NCBI RefSeq assembly: GCF_008373765.1
Contig: NZ_VUJW01000003.1
Coordinates: 496,001 to 560,000, forward strand
DNA: 64,000 bases
Source of the DNA: Nocardioides antri
Lineage (GTDB): Bacteria > Actinomycetota > Actinomycetes > Propionibacteriales > Nocardioidaceae
Direction: 5' to 3'
This document shows, one piece after another, positions 31,201 through 39,813 of this stretch. The notes beneath the pieces were generated by a model that was not told the origin of the DNA, searched no databases, and saw only the letters and a list, made by a program, of their open reading frames with translations. Both the position numbers and the translations under genes were made by a program. How positions within the stretch are numbered: the first letter of the stretch is position 1; each line of letters opens with the position of its first letter.

Positions 31201-31641
31201 ATGAGCACCCACCGACGTACCGTCCACGCCAGCGCCGACCAGGTCTGGAAGGTGCTCTGCGACGGCTGGCTCTACCCGCTCTTCGTCGTCGGTGCCTCCC
31301 GGATGCGCGACGTCGACGCCGACTGGCCCGCGCCCGGCTCCGAGCTGCACCACTCCGTGGGCACCTGGCCGGCGCTGATCGACGACCGGACCACGGTCCT
31401 GGAGTGCGACCCGCCGACCCGGCTGACCCTGCTCGCCCGCGCGTGGCCGACCGGCGAGGCGCGGGTGACGTTCCGCCTCGAGCCGCACGGCCCCGACACC
31501 GACGTGGTGATCGAGGAGGACGCCTCCAAGGGCCCGGCCCTGCTCATCCCCAAGCCCGTGCGCAGCCCGCTGCTCAAGTGGCGGAACACCGAGACGCTGC
31601 GCCGGCTGGCCTTCCTGGTGGAGGGTCGCGCCACGGCATGA
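31201..31641 (+). CDS. SRPBCC (START-like) family protein
   Basis: A 146-aa polyketide-cyclase-like lipid-binding protein. The N-terminal STHRRTVHASADQVWKVLCD and the strand RTTVLECDPPTRLTLLARAW are the typical SRPBCC pattern; the C-terminal helix (LLKWRNTETLRRLAFLVEG) closes the cavity. ATG 31201 has GAGGAG at 7-nt spacing. Its stop overlaps the start of the next gene (ATGA), so it likely works with that oxidoreductase, perhaps as a substrate carrier. Confidence 0.82.
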   Translation: MSTHRRTVHASADQVWKVLCDGWLYPLFVVGASRMRDVDADWPAPGSELHHSVGTWPALIDDRTTVLECDPPTRLTLLARAWPTGEARVTFRLEPHGPDTDVVIEEDASKGPALLIPKPVRSPLLKWRNTETLRRLAFLVEGRATA

Positions 31642-33227
31642 CGCTTCCTGACGCGGTCGTCGTCGGCGCCGGTCCGAACGGGCTGGTCGCTGCCAACCGG
31701 CTCGCGGACGCGGGGTGGTCGGTGCTGCTCCTGGAGGCGCAGCCGGAGGTGGGCGGCGCCGTGCGCAGCGACCGCGAGCTCGACCCGCAGTTCGTCCACG
31801 ACACCTTCAGCGCGTTCTACCCCCTCGGCGTCGCGTCGCCGGCGCTCCGGGCTCTCCAGCTCGAGCGGCACGGGCTGCGGTGGCGGCACGCGCCGGCGGC
31901 GCTCGGCCACCCCACCGACGACGGCTGGGCGCTCCTGCACCGCGACCGGGAGCTCACGGCCCGCCTCCTGGACGAGGCCCACGGCGGCGACGGGGCCGCC
32001 TGGCTCGAACTCGTGGCCACCTGGGACCGGATCGGTGACGACGTCCTGTCCGCCGTGCTCTCGCCGTTCCCGCCGGTCCGGACCGGCCTCAGGGCGATGC
32101 CCCGCGTCGCACGGGCGGGAGGCCTCGACCTCGTGCGCACGCTCCTCAGCCCGGTCCTGGAGCTCGCCCGCGAACGCTTCGCCGGGCCGCGCGCCCGTCT
32201 GCTGCTCGCCGGCAACGCCGCGCACTCCGACATCCCGCTCACCGCCCCCGGCTCCGGGCTGCTCGGGGTGATGCTGGCGATGCTGGGGCAGACGGTCGGC
32301 TTCCCCGTGCCCGAGGGCGGCGCCGGCCGGCTGAGCGCCGCGCTCGCCGCGCGGCTGACCGCCGCGGGCGGGGAGATCCGCTGCGACACCGAGGTGGTCG
32401 GCATCGAGACCGCCGACGGGCGGGTGGCTGCGGTCAGGACGGCGGACGGCGAGCGGATCGCCGTACGCCGTGCCGTGCTGGCCGACGTCTCGGCGCCGGC
32501 GCTCTTCGGGCGGCTGCTCGCGCCCGCGGACGTCCCGGCGCGGGTGCACGCCGGCATGCGGCGGTTCCGTCCGGACCCGGGGACCGTCAAGGTGGACTGG
32601 GCACTCGCGGGGCCGGTCCCGTGGGCGGAGCCACCCGTCGTCGCACCGGGAACCATCCACCTCGCCGACTCGCTGGAGGACCTGGCGATCGCGTTCGACC
32701 AGGTCACGGCCGGCGTCGTGCCGACGAAGCCGTTCCTCGTCGCCGGCCGGATGACGACCGCCGACCCGACCCGCTCGCCTCCCGGCACGGAGTCCGTCTG
32801 GGCCTACACGCACGTGCCGCAGCCCGGCGACCTCGTGGGCGACGCGGGCGAGGAGATCGCCGGCCGGTGGGACCACGACGACCTCGAGCGGATGGCGGAC
32901 CGGATCCAGGCGCAGTTCGAGCGCCGCGCTCCCGGCTTCGGCGCGCTGGTCCGCGCCCGGCGGGTGCTCGGCCCGCTCGAGCTGGAGTCCCGCAACGCCA
33001 ACCTGATCGGCGGCGCGATCGGCGGCGGCACCAGCCAGCTCCAGCAGCAGCTCGTCTTCCGCCCGATCCCCGCGCTGCGCGGGCGGCCGGAGACCGGCGT
33101 GCCCGGCCTCTACCTCGCGTCGTCCGCGGCCCACCCCGGGGGCGGCGTGCACGGGGCGTGCGGCAACAACGCCGCTCGCGCCGCGCTTCTCCACGACCGG
33201 GTCCGCTCGACGCTGCGCCGAGCCTGA
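31638..33227 (+). CDS. FAD-dependent phytoene-dehydrogenase-like oxidoreductase
   Basis: A 529-aa amine-oxidase/carotenoid-dehydrogenase-fold flavoprotein, nearest in style to the PYROXD2-like group. The FAD-binding VVVGAGPNGLVAANRLADAG is at the N-terminus, followed by LLEAQPEVGGAVRSDREL. The C-terminal FAD motif is GLYLASSAAHPGGGVHGACG near residue 500. It is translationally coupled to the SRPBCC gene. There is no phytoene synthase nearby, so carotenoid synthesis is not supported; a lipid or steroid substrate is possible. Confidence 0.85.
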   Translation: MTLPDAVVVGAGPNGLVAANRLADAGWSVLLLEAQPEVGGAVRSDRELDPQFVHDTFSAFYPLGVASPALRALQLERHGLRWRHAPAALGHPTDDGWALLHRDRELTARLLDEAHGGDGAAWLELVATWDRIGDDVLSAVLSPFPPVRTGLRAMPRVARAGGLDLVRTLLSPVLELARERFAGPRARLLLAGNAAHSDIPLTAPGSGLLGVMLAMLGQTVGFPVPEGGAGRLSAALAARLTAAGGEIRCDTEVVGIETADGRVAAVRTADGERIAVRRAVLADVSAPALFGRLLAPADVPARVHAGMRRFRPDPGTVKVDWALAGPVPWAEPPVVAPGTIHLADSLEDLAIAFDQVTAGVVPTKPFLVAGRMTTADPTRSPPGTESVWAYTHVPQPGDLVGDAGEEIAGRWDHDDLERMADRIQAQFERRAPGFGALVRARRVLGPLELESRNANLIGGAIGGGTSQLQQQLVFRPIPALRGRPETGVPGLYLASSAAHPGGGVHGACGNNAARAALLHDRVRSTLRRA

Positions 33228-33261
33228 CGTACCCCTTCCGCCCGGGACTCGTTGTCCAGGT

Positions 33262-33303
33262 GGCCGGACGGGCCTGCGCCATGGGGGAGCGGCTCGTCCG
33301 GCC
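33262..33303. terminator. Hairpin between two convergent genes
   Basis: GGCCGGACG (33262-33270) pairs with CGTCCGGCC (33295-33303); allowing one mismatch the stem extends to about 13 bp. It sits between the oxidoreductase stop and the convergent small membrane protein stop. Confidence 0.6.
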
Positions 33304-33309
33304 CTTGTC

Positions 33310-33585
33310 TCAGAGGGTCCCGGACGCGCGGCGGACGCGCGCGGCGCCGACGACCAGAGCGCCGAGGATGACGACGCCGGACCCCCCGGCGATCGCCAGG
33401 AGGACGTTCCGGTCCGATGCCGAGTCGTCCGCCCGCTCAGCCGGCTCGACCACGGCGGTGTCCCCGTCCGGGGACGCGCCGTCGCCCCGAACGTCCGCCG
33501 TGGCGGCCACCCCGCCGGTGAAGACGGTGATCGACGCGGCGAGAGCCGTCAGCACGACGGCGAGGAGATGACGGATCGAGCGCAC
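33310..33585 (-). CDS. Small exported/membrane protein
   Basis: A 91-aa protein with an N-terminal signal-like segment (HLLAVVLTALAASITVF), an acidic middle region (GDGASPDGDTAVVEPAERADD) and a C-terminal membrane span (LLAIAGGSGVVILGALVVGA) followed by positive residues, which fits a cell-surface protein with a C-terminal anchor. GTG 33585 gives the usual short signal-peptide N-region; a GTG at 33684 with AGGA upstream would add 33 residues. No sorting motif such as LPxTG is visible. Function unknown. Confidence 0.6.
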   Translation of the reverse strand: MRSIRHLLAVVLTALAASITVFTGGVAATADVRGDGASPDGDTAVVEPAERADDSASDRNVLLAIAGGSGVVILGALVVGAARVRRASGTL

Positions 33586-33780
33586 GACAGTACGACGTCC
33601 GGCGACCCCGTTTCGGTTGCGTGCCGGCCCGGGCTTTCGTCCCCGATCCCCGTGAGGTGGCCCGGTCGTGGTGATCGCCGCCACGTCGTCCTATCGTGGA
33701 CATCACCGGCCGCACCACCCCCGCGCGCCGGCCACACCACGCCACACCACCCCCGTGGCTGAACAGAAAGCGACATCACC

Positions 33781-34905
33781 ATGTCGGAGCACACCAGCAG
33801 CCGTCCGGATCCCGTCGTATCCGCGACCGACCTCCTCGAGCACGACCTCGAGCACGAGCAGGTCGTCGTCGCCAACGATCCCGCCAGCGGCCTCCGGGCG
33901 ATCATCGCGATCCACTCCACGGCGCTCGGACCGGCCCTCGGCGGCACCCGCTTCCACCCGTACCCGTCCACCGCGGCCGCGCTGGCGGACGTGCTCGCGC
34001 TCTCCCGCGGCATGTCCTACAAGGCGTCGCTCGCCGGGCTCGACCTGGGCGGCGGCAAGGCCGTCATCATCGGGGACCCGGCCACGCAGAAGACCGAGGC
34101 GCTGCTGCGCGCCTACGGACGGTTCGTCGAGTCGCTCGGCGGCCGCTACATCACGGCGTGCGACGTGGGGACCTACAGCGAGGACATGGACCTGGTCGCC
34201 CGGGAGTGCTCCCACGTCACCGGACGCACCGAGGCGCACGGCGGAGCGGGCGACAGCAGCGTGCTGACGGCGTACGGCGTCTTCTGCGGCCTCCGCGCTG
34301 CGGCGGAGTCGGTCTGGGGCGACGCCGACCCCGGCGCCGTCCTCGCGGGCCGCACCGTGGGCGTGGCCGGCGTCGGCAAGGTCGGCCGCCACCTGGTCCG
34401 CCACCTGGTCGACGCAGGCGCCCACGTGGTCATCACCGACGTCTCCCCCGCCGCCGTCGCCCGGGTGCGCGACGAGCACCCGACGGTCCGCGTCGTGGAG
34501 TCCACCGAGGCGCTGGTCGCCGGAGAGCTCGACGTCTACGCGCCGTGCGCGCTCGGAGGGGCACTCACCGACACGGTCGTCGGCGAGCTCACGGCCCGCA
34601 TCGTCTGTGGCGCCGCCAACAACCAGCTCGCCCACCCCGGGGTGGAGAAGCTCGTCGAGGACCGCGGGATCGTCTACGCACCCGACTACGTCGTGAATGC
34701 GGGCGGGCTGATCCAGGTCGCCGACGAGTTCGAGGGCTTCAACTTCGAGCGCGCCAAGGGGCAGGCGGCACGGATCTACGACACCACGCGGCTGGTCCTC
34801 GAGCGCGCCAAGAGCGACGGTGTCCCGACCGCCACCGCGGCCGACCGGATGGCCGAGCAGCGGATGCTCGAGGTCGGACGGCTGCGCGGGATCTGGCTGC
34901 GCTGA
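33781..34905 (+). CDS. vdh: Valine (Leu/Val/Phe) dehydrogenase
   Basis: A 374-aa NAD-dependent branched-chain amino-acid dehydrogenase that deaminates valine to 2-oxoisovalerate, feeding branched-chain fatty-acid and acyl-CoA pools. The N-terminal catalytic domain carries [10 protein letters not shown], the catalytic-lysine segment [18 protein letters not shown] and [11 protein letters not shown]; the Rossmann motif [20 protein letters not shown] follows near residue 195, and ANNQLAHP near 280. It lies next to DUF3073 and purM, the same neighbourhood as Streptomyces vdh, which I recall as SCO4089. Confidence 0.9.
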   Translation: MSEHTSSRPDPVVSATDLLEHDLEHEQVVVANDPASGLRAIIAIHSTALGPALGGTRFHPYPSTAAALADVLALSRGMSYKASLAGLDLGGGKAVIIGDPATQKTEALLRAYGRFVESLGGRYITACDVGTYSEDMDLVARECSHVTGRTEAHGGAGDSSVLTAYGVFCGLRAAAESVWGDADPGAVLAGRTVGVAGVGKVGRHLVRHLVDAGAHVVITDVSPAAVARVRDEHPTVRVVESTEALVAGELDVYAPCALGGALTDTVVGELTARIVCGAANNQLAHPGVEKLVEDRGIVYAPDYVVNAGGLIQVADEFEGFNFERAKGQAARIYDTTRLVLERAKSDGVPTATAADRMAEQRMLEVGRLRGIWLR

Positions 34906-34925
34906 CCGAGCACTCGTGGGGTGCC

Positions 34926-34952
34926 CCCGGACCGAGCTCGCTCGGCTCCGGG
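34926..34952. terminator. Hairpin between vdh and DUF3073
   Basis: CCCGG-A-CCGAG-CTCG-CTCGG-CT-CCGGG: two 5-bp stems separated by a small internal bulge around a 4-nt loop, between the convergent stops of vdh and the DUF3073 gene. Confidence 0.5.
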
Positions 34953-34995
34953 CGGTGCCGCACGACGTGCGACACGCTCGCGCGGGACTAGTGCG

Positions 34996-35178
34996 TCAGT
35001 CGCGCTGGGGGTCGGCGTAGTCCGACCACTTGTCGAGGTCTTCGACCACGCCCACGTCGGACTCGCCCTCATCACCGTGGAGCTCTCGCGCCAGGGCACT
35101 GAGGTCAGTCTCGTGAGTGCGGTACTTGAGGTCGCGCGCGACCTTCGTCTGCTTCGCTTTAGCTCGGCCGCGGCCCAT
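34996..35178 (-). CDS. DUF3073 family small protein
   Basis: A 60-aa conserved actinobacterial protein. The highly basic N-terminus MGRGRAKAKQTKVARDLKYR is the family hallmark, followed by an acidic C-terminal half (HGDEGESDVGVVEDLDKWSD). The basic/acidic layout suggests nucleic-acid or ribosome contact, but no function is established. ATG 35178 is the conserved family start. It is downstream of purM, separated by a hairpin, and next to vdh, a conserved arrangement. Confidence 0.9.
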   Translation of the reverse strand: MGRGRAKAKQTKVARDLKYRTHETDLSALARELHGDEGESDVGVVEDLDKWSDYADPQRD

Positions 35179-35204
35179 AGGGTCCAGCCCCCTCGCACAC
35201 TTGG

Positions 35205-35226
35205 CCGGGGCGACCAAGCGCCCCGG
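35205..35226 (-). terminator. Hairpin between purM and DUF3073
   Basis: Perfect 8-bp stem CCGGGGCG / CGCCCCGG with ACCAAG loop, between the purM stop and the DUF3073 start on the minus strand. It could end or attenuate purFM transcription before DUF3073. Confidence 0.5.
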
Positions 35227-35320
35227 ACTACTGATACATAGTCTCGTGACTCCAACGCTACCTGCTCGGTGGGTGTTCCCGCACACCGAGATGCCCTTCC
35301 GGGGCCGAAAGTCGCTGAGA

Positions 35321-36418
35321 TCACCAGCCGGGGTGCTGGCCGACGAGTCGGACCGTGCCCAACTGATCGGGATCGACGTCGACCTCACCGGCCACCCACG
35401 CGTCGATGCCGAGCTCCGCGAGGCGGCCGAGCGCCGCGTCGGCCGAGTCGGGGTGGGTCAGCGCGACCATGCCGACGCCGCAGTTGAGCGTGGCCTCGAG
35501 GTCGGGCTGGGAGACGTCGCCCAGCCGGCGGACGACGTCGAAGACCGGCGCCGGCTGCCAGCTGGCGCGGTCGAGCGTGGCCCGCAGCTCGGGCGGCATC
35601 ACCCGGGCGAGGTTGTTGGCGAGTCCCCCGCCCGTGACGTGGGCCATCGCGTGGGTCTGGGTCTCGCGGGCGAGCGCCAGGCCGGCCTTGGTGTAGATCC
35701 GGGTGGGCTCGAGGAGCTCCTCGCCGAGGGTACGGCCGAACTCCTCGACCTGGCGGTCGACGGTCCACCCGGCCTGCGTGAAGAACACGTGCCGCGCCAG
35801 CGAGTAGCCGTTGGAGTGGAGGCCGCTGGCTGCCATTGCGATCACGACGTCGCCCGGTCGCACCCGACCCGGGCCGAGCAACGCGTCGGCCTCGACCACC
35901 CCGGTGGTGGCGCCCGCGACGTCGTACTCGTCCGGGGCGAGCAGCCCGGGGTGCTCGGCGGTCTCGCCGCCGACCAGCGCGCAGCCGGCCTCGACGCACG
36001 CCTCGGCGATGCCCTTGACGATCGCGGCGATCCGCTCCGGCACGACCTTTCCGGTCGCGATGTAGTCGGTCATGAACAGCGGCTCGGCCCCACACACGAC
36101 CAGGTCGTCGACGACCATGCCGACCAGGTCGAAGCCGATCGTGTCGTGCTTGTCCATCATCTGCGCGACGGCGACCTTGGTGCCGACGCCGTCGGTGGAG
36201 GTGGCGAGCAGCGGCCGCTTGTACGACGTCAGCGCGCTCGCGTCGAACAGCCCCGCGAAACCGCCGAGCCCGCCGATCATCTCCGGCCGCCGGGCCTTCT
36301 CGACCCAGACCTTCATCAGGTCGACGGCCTTGTCGGCGGCGTCGATGTCGACGCCGGCGCGGGCGTAGGCCCCCTGGCTGGACGGATCGGCGCTGGACTG
36401 ATCGGCGTGGTCGGGCAA
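35321..36418 (-). CDS. purM: Phosphoribosylformylglycinamidine cyclo-ligase (AIR synthetase)
   Basis: A 365-aa enzyme converting FGAM plus ATP to AIR in de novo purine synthesis. Family motifs are SSQGAYARAGVDIDAADKAV, LLATSTDGVGTKVAVAQM (ATP site), GVMVV-type FDLVGMVVDDLVVCGAEPLF, LVGGETAEHPG and GLHSNGYSLAR. TTG 36418 has GGAAG at 7-nt spacing and lies 14 nt after the purF stop, so purF-purM form an operon. Confidence 0.96.
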   Translation of the reverse strand: MPDHADQSSADPSSQGAYARAGVDIDAADKAVDLMKVWVEKARRPEMIGGLGGFAGLFDASALTSYKRPLLATSTDGVGTKVAVAQMMDKHDTIGFDLVGMVVDDLVVCGAEPLFMTDYIATGKVVPERIAAIVKGIAEACVEAGCALVGGETAEHPGLLAPDEYDVAGATTGVVEADALLGPGRVRPGDVVIAMAASGLHSNGYSLARHVFFTQAGWTVDRQVEEFGRTLGEELLEPTRIYTKAGLALARETQTHAMAHVTGGGLANNLARVMPPELRATLDRASWQPAPVFDVVRRLGDVSQPDLEATLNCGVGMVALTHPDSADAALGRLAELGIDAWVAGEVDVDPDQLGTVRLVGQHPGW

Positions 36419-36432
36419 GGCGACGCTTCCTT

Positions 36433-37893
36433 CTAGGGGTTGTTGAAGACGGGCAGCGCCTCGCCGTGGACCGGCGAGGTGAGCGTCGCCTCCAGGAGGT
36501 GCTTGCCGAGCAGGCTCTCATCGGGCAGCGGGATCGGGTAGTCGCCCGTGAAGCAGGCGGTGCACAGGCTCGTCTGCGGCTGCCCGGTCGCCTCGACCAT
36601 GCCCTCGAGCGAGATGTAGCCGAGGCTGTCGGCGCCGACGCTCGCGGCGATCTCGTCGACCTCGAGGCCGTTGGCGATGAGCTCGGCGCGGGTCGCGAAG
36701 TCGATGCCGTAGAAGCACGGCCACTTCACCGGCGGGCTCGAGATCCGGACGTGGACCTCGGTCGCCCCGGCCTCGCGCAGCATCCGGATCTGCGCCCGCT
36801 GGGTGTTGCCGCGGACGATCGAGTCGTCGACGACGACGATCCGCTTGCCGCGGATCATGTGCTCGAGCGCGTTGAGCTTGAGCCGGATGCCGAGCTGGCG
36901 GAGCGTCTGGCTGGGCTGGATGAAGGTGCGTCCGACGTAGGCGTTCTTCACGAAGCCCTGACCGAACGGGATGCCGCTCTCCAGCGCGTAGCCGGAGGCG
37001 GCCGGGGTGCCGGACTCGGGCACCGGGATCACCAGGTCGGCCTCGACCGGGAACTCACGGGCCAGCCGGCGACCCATCTCGACGCGCGCCTCGTGGACGC
37101 TGCGGCCGGCGATGCTGGCGTCGGGCCGGGCGAGGTAGACGTACTCGAAGACGCAGCCCTTGCGCTTGGGTTCGGAGAACTTGTGGGAGCGGAGCCCGCC
37201 CTCGTCGATGACGAGCAGCTCCCCCGGCTCGACCTCGCGGACGACGCTGGCGCCGATCGTGGCCAGCGCGGCGCTCTCGCTCGCGACCACCCAGCCGCGG
37301 TCGAGACGGCCGAGGACCAGCGGCCGGATCCCCTCGGGGTCGCGCGCGGCGTACAGCGTGTCCTCGTTCATGAAGACGAAGCAGAAGGCGCCCTTGACCT
37401 GCGGCAGCAGCTCGAGCGCGCGAGCCTCCAGCGACTGGTCGGGGTGGTGGGCGAGGAGCGCGGTGACCAGCCCGGTGTCGTTGGTCTCGGCCTCGAGGTT
37501 GCGGGCGTGGATGTCGAGCTCGTCCTCGTCGCTCGGCAGGTCCGCGACCAGCTCGGCGAGATCGGCGGTGTTGATGAGGTTGCCGTTGTGGCCGAGCGCG
37601 ATCGAGCCGTGGGCGGTCGGGCGGAAGGTCGGCTGGGCGTTCTGCCAGGTGCTCGCGCCGGTGGTGGAGTAGCGGCAGTGACCGACGGCGAGGTGACCCT
37701 GGAACGAGTCGAGGGTGGTCTCGTCGAAGACCTGGGAGACGAGGCCCATGTCCTTGTAGACGAGGATCTGGCGGCCGTTGCTCACCGAGATGCCGGCCGA
37801 CTCCTGACCCCGGTGCTGGAGCGCGTAGAGCCCGAAGTAGGTGAGCTTCGCGACGTCCTCACCGGGGGCCCAGACGCCGAATACGCCGCACAC
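36433..37893 (-). CDS. purF: Amidophosphoribosyltransferase
   Basis: A 486-aa enzyme making 5-phosphoribosylamine from PRPP and glutamine, the committed purine step. Residue 2 is the nucleophilic Cys of the class-II glutaminase (MCGVFGVW), exposed after Met removal with no propeptide. GATase domain at 2-230; PRTase domain with VVDDSIVRGNTQ near 340. Cys residues in KGCVFEY, KWPCFYG and CTACFTGDY match the Bacillus-type 4Fe-4S form. GTG 37893; no clear ribosome site. A 70-bp palindrome lies 80 nt upstream. Confidence 0.96.
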   Translation of the reverse strand: MCGVFGVWAPGEDVAKLTYFGLYALQHRGQESAGISVSNGRQILVYKDMGLVSQVFDETTLDSFQGHLAVGHCRYSTTGASTWQNAQPTFRPTAHGSIALGHNGNLINTADLAELVADLPSDEDELDIHARNLEAETNDTGLVTALLAHHPDQSLEARALELLPQVKGAFCFVFMNEDTLYAARDPEGIRPLVLGRLDRGWVVASESAALATIGASVVREVEPGELLVIDEGGLRSHKFSEPKRKGCVFEYVYLARPDASIAGRSVHEARVEMGRRLAREFPVEADLVIPVPESGTPAASGYALESGIPFGQGFVKNAYVGRTFIQPSQTLRQLGIRLKLNALEHMIRGKRIVVVDDSIVRGNTQRAQIRMLREAGATEVHVRISSPPVKWPCFYGIDFATRAELIANGLEVDEIAASVGADSLGYISLEGMVEATGQPQTSLCTACFTGDYPIPLPDESLLGKHLLEATLTSPVHGEALPVFNNP

Positions 37894-37973
37894 GAGTGCG
37901 AGTCTAACGGCCGGAGGGCCTCAGACCTGATTCGGCGCGGGCGTGGGATGGGCCACGGGCGGCCGGCGGGACC

Positions 37974-38043
37974 TGTAACTACGTGTTATGGCTACTACCA
38001 GGGTGGTCGACCACCGTGGTAGGTGCCATAACACGTAGTTACA
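37974..38043. repeat. 70-bp near-perfect palindrome
   Basis: Two 35-nt half-sites meet at a central GGTCGACC with no loop; 32 of 35 positions pair and the outermost 19 (TGTAACTACGTGTTATGGC and its complement) are perfect. Nested inside are CTACCA/TGGTAG and GTGGTC/GACCAC. It lies between the M20 peptidase stop and the purF start, both on the minus strand. No T-run follows on either side, so it is not a standard terminator. Confidence 0.9.
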
Positions 38044-38061
38044 GCACCGCCGCGCCGCCGC

Positions 38062-39408
38062 TCAGACCCCGAGGTTCCGCAGCAGGAGCGCCTCGGCGAC
38101 GAGGACCTTCTCGAACTCGGCCAGGTGGAGCCCCTCGTTGGCGCCATGGGCGCGGGTGTCGGGGTCCTCGACACCGGTCACGAGCACGCTGGCGCCCGGC
38201 ATGGCCTCGAGGAACTCGGCGATGAACGGGATCGAGCCGCCGACGCCCATGTCGACCGGCTCGGTTCCGCCCCAGGCCTCGGTGAACGCCGAGCGGGCGG
38301 CGTCGTAGGCCGGGCCGGCGACGTCGAGCGCGATCGGCTCGCCGGTGTCGACGACGTGGATCGACAGCTGGGCGCCCCACGGGACGTGCTTCTCGAGGTG
38401 CTGCTGGAGGCAGGCCACGGCGTTGGCCGACGTCTCGCCGGGGGCGGTGCGGAGCGCGAGCCGGGCGCGGGCGGCGGGGATCAGTGTGTTGGAGGAGCCG
38501 TCGACCTTCGGCGCGTCGAGGCCGATGACCGAGAGCGCCGGCTGGGTCCAGAGCCGCTCGACCTTCGGGCCGGATCCGATCCACTCGACGCCGGGCGCGA
38601 CGCCGGACTCCGCGCGCAGCCGGTCCTCCGGGTAGTCGACGTCGGCGGCGGGGCCGCTGACCAGGCCCTCGACGGCGAGGTTGCCGTCGTCGTCGTGGAG
38701 CGAGGCGATCAGCCGGGCGAGGGTCATCACCGCGTCCGGCACCAGACCGCCCCACATGCCCTGGTGAACGGCGTGGGTCAGGGTGCGGACCTCGACGTTG
38801 ACCCGCACCAGGCCGCGCAGGCTCGTGGTCAGGGCCGGCACGCCGATGTCCCAGTTGCCGGAGTCGGCGATGACGATGACGTCGGCGCGCAGGTCTTCCA
38901 GGTACTGCTGCAGCAGCTGCGGGAGGGTCGCGCTCGCGACCTCCTCCTCGCCCTCGATGAAGAGCCGGACCGTCACGGGGAGGTCGTCGCCGAAGACCCG
39001 GAGCGCCGCGACGTGGGTCATGATGCCGGCCTTGTCGTCGGCAGCGCCGCGGCCGTAGAGACGACCGTTCCGCTCGGTCGGCTCCCACGGCGGGCTGTCC
39101 CAGTCGGCGGGGTCGTTCTCGGGCTGCACGTCGTGGTGGGCGTAGAGGAGCACGACGGGCGCACCCTCGGGGCCGCGCTTCTCGCCGATCACGGCGGGCG
39201 GGGCGCCGTCGTACGCGCGGACGATGCGGGCGTCGACACCCTCGGCGCGGAACAGCGCAGCGGTCGCCTCGGCGCTGCGCTCGACCTCGGTCAGCCGCTC
39301 GGGGTCGGCACTCACGGACTGGATGCGGACCAGGTCCTCGAGGTCCTTGCGGACGCCCGGGAGCACGCTCGCGATCCTGGCCTTGATCTCCTCACTCGCC
39401 ATCGTCAT
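38062..39408 (-). CDS. M20 family dipeptidase / metallopeptidase
   Basis: A 448-aa zinc aminopeptidase or dipeptidase of the M20 (ArgE/DapE/CNDP-like) family. Metal and catalytic motifs: YAHHDVQP near residue 93, GRGAADDKAGI near 120, IEGEEEVAS near 152 with the general-base Glu, DSGNWD near 182, and a C-terminal HGANEGLHL providing the last His ligand. A dimerisation domain occupies about 200-330. ATG 39408 or 39402 both fit. It starts 14 nt after the SCP-like gene, forming an operon. Confidence 0.9.
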   Translation of the reverse strand: MTMASEEIKARIASVLPGVRKDLEDLVRIQSVSADPERLTEVERSAEATAALFRAEGVDARIVRAYDGAPPAVIGEKRGPEGAPVVLLYAHHDVQPENDPADWDSPPWEPTERNGRLYGRGAADDKAGIMTHVAALRVFGDDLPVTVRLFIEGEEEVASATLPQLLQQYLEDLRADVIVIADSGNWDIGVPALTTSLRGLVRVNVEVRTLTHAVHQGMWGGLVPDAVMTLARLIASLHDDDGNLAVEGLVSGPAADVDYPEDRLRAESGVAPGVEWIGSGPKVERLWTQPALSVIGLDAPKVDGSSNTLIPAARARLALRTAPGETSANAVACLQQHLEKHVPWGAQLSIHVVDTGEPIALDVAGPAYDAARSAFTEAWGGTEPVDMGVGGSIPFIAEFLEAMPGASVLVTGVEDPDTRAHGANEGLHLAEFEKVLVAEALLLRNLGV

Positions 39409-39422
39409 GCAGGAAACCTACG

Positions 39423-39782
39423 TCACCCGAGCGGGAGGTACGGCGACAGGTCGGTGCGCTCGCCACTGGCGTGCACGCGGCCGCCGGCGAGGGCGTCGGC
39501 CCAGCCGACCTCACCGGTCGCGAGCGCGATCCAGGTGTCGGCGTCGGTCTCGATGACGGCGGGAGGGGTGCCGCGCGTATGCCGCACGCCCTCCACCACC
39601 TGGACGGCCGCATAGGGCGGCACCCGGACCTCGACCGAGCGGCCGGGCGCCTGCTCCTCGAGCAGGGCGAGGAAGTGCTTCGTGAGCAGCCGGAGGTCCG
39701 CCTGCTCCCGGGTGCCGTCCGTCACCCGCGCGAGCGCCGCCTCGACCGCGTGCGGGTCGGCGCGGCGGAGTCGGGAGGGCAC
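39423..39782 (-). CDS. Sterol-carrier-protein-like (SCP2/MDMPI-type) small protein
   Basis: A 119-aa protein resembling bacterial sterol carrier family proteins. The N-terminal helix MPSRLRRADPHAVEAALARV, the strand SVEVRVPPYAAVQVVEGV and the C-terminal WIALATGEVGWADALAGG match the SCP2 fold's usual ending, in which a helix reads W..L..G......A...G. GTG 39782. A lipid-binding role is inferred. It precedes the M20 peptidase in one operon. Confidence 0.78.
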   Translation of the reverse strand: MPSRLRRADPHAVEAALARVTDGTREQADLRLLTKHFLALLEEQAPGRSVEVRVPPYAAVQVVEGVRHTRGTPPAVIETDADTWIALATGEVGWADALAGGRVHASGERTDLSPYLPLG

Positions 39783-39813
39783 GGGGCGAGCCTACAAACC
39801 CGCATCGGACACA

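Noticed and set aside
31638-33227. Carotenoid biosynthesis assignment for the phytoene-dehydrogenase-like gene
   Set aside because: No phytoene synthase or cyclase is nearby and the sequence style is closer to PYROXD2-like oxidoreductases.
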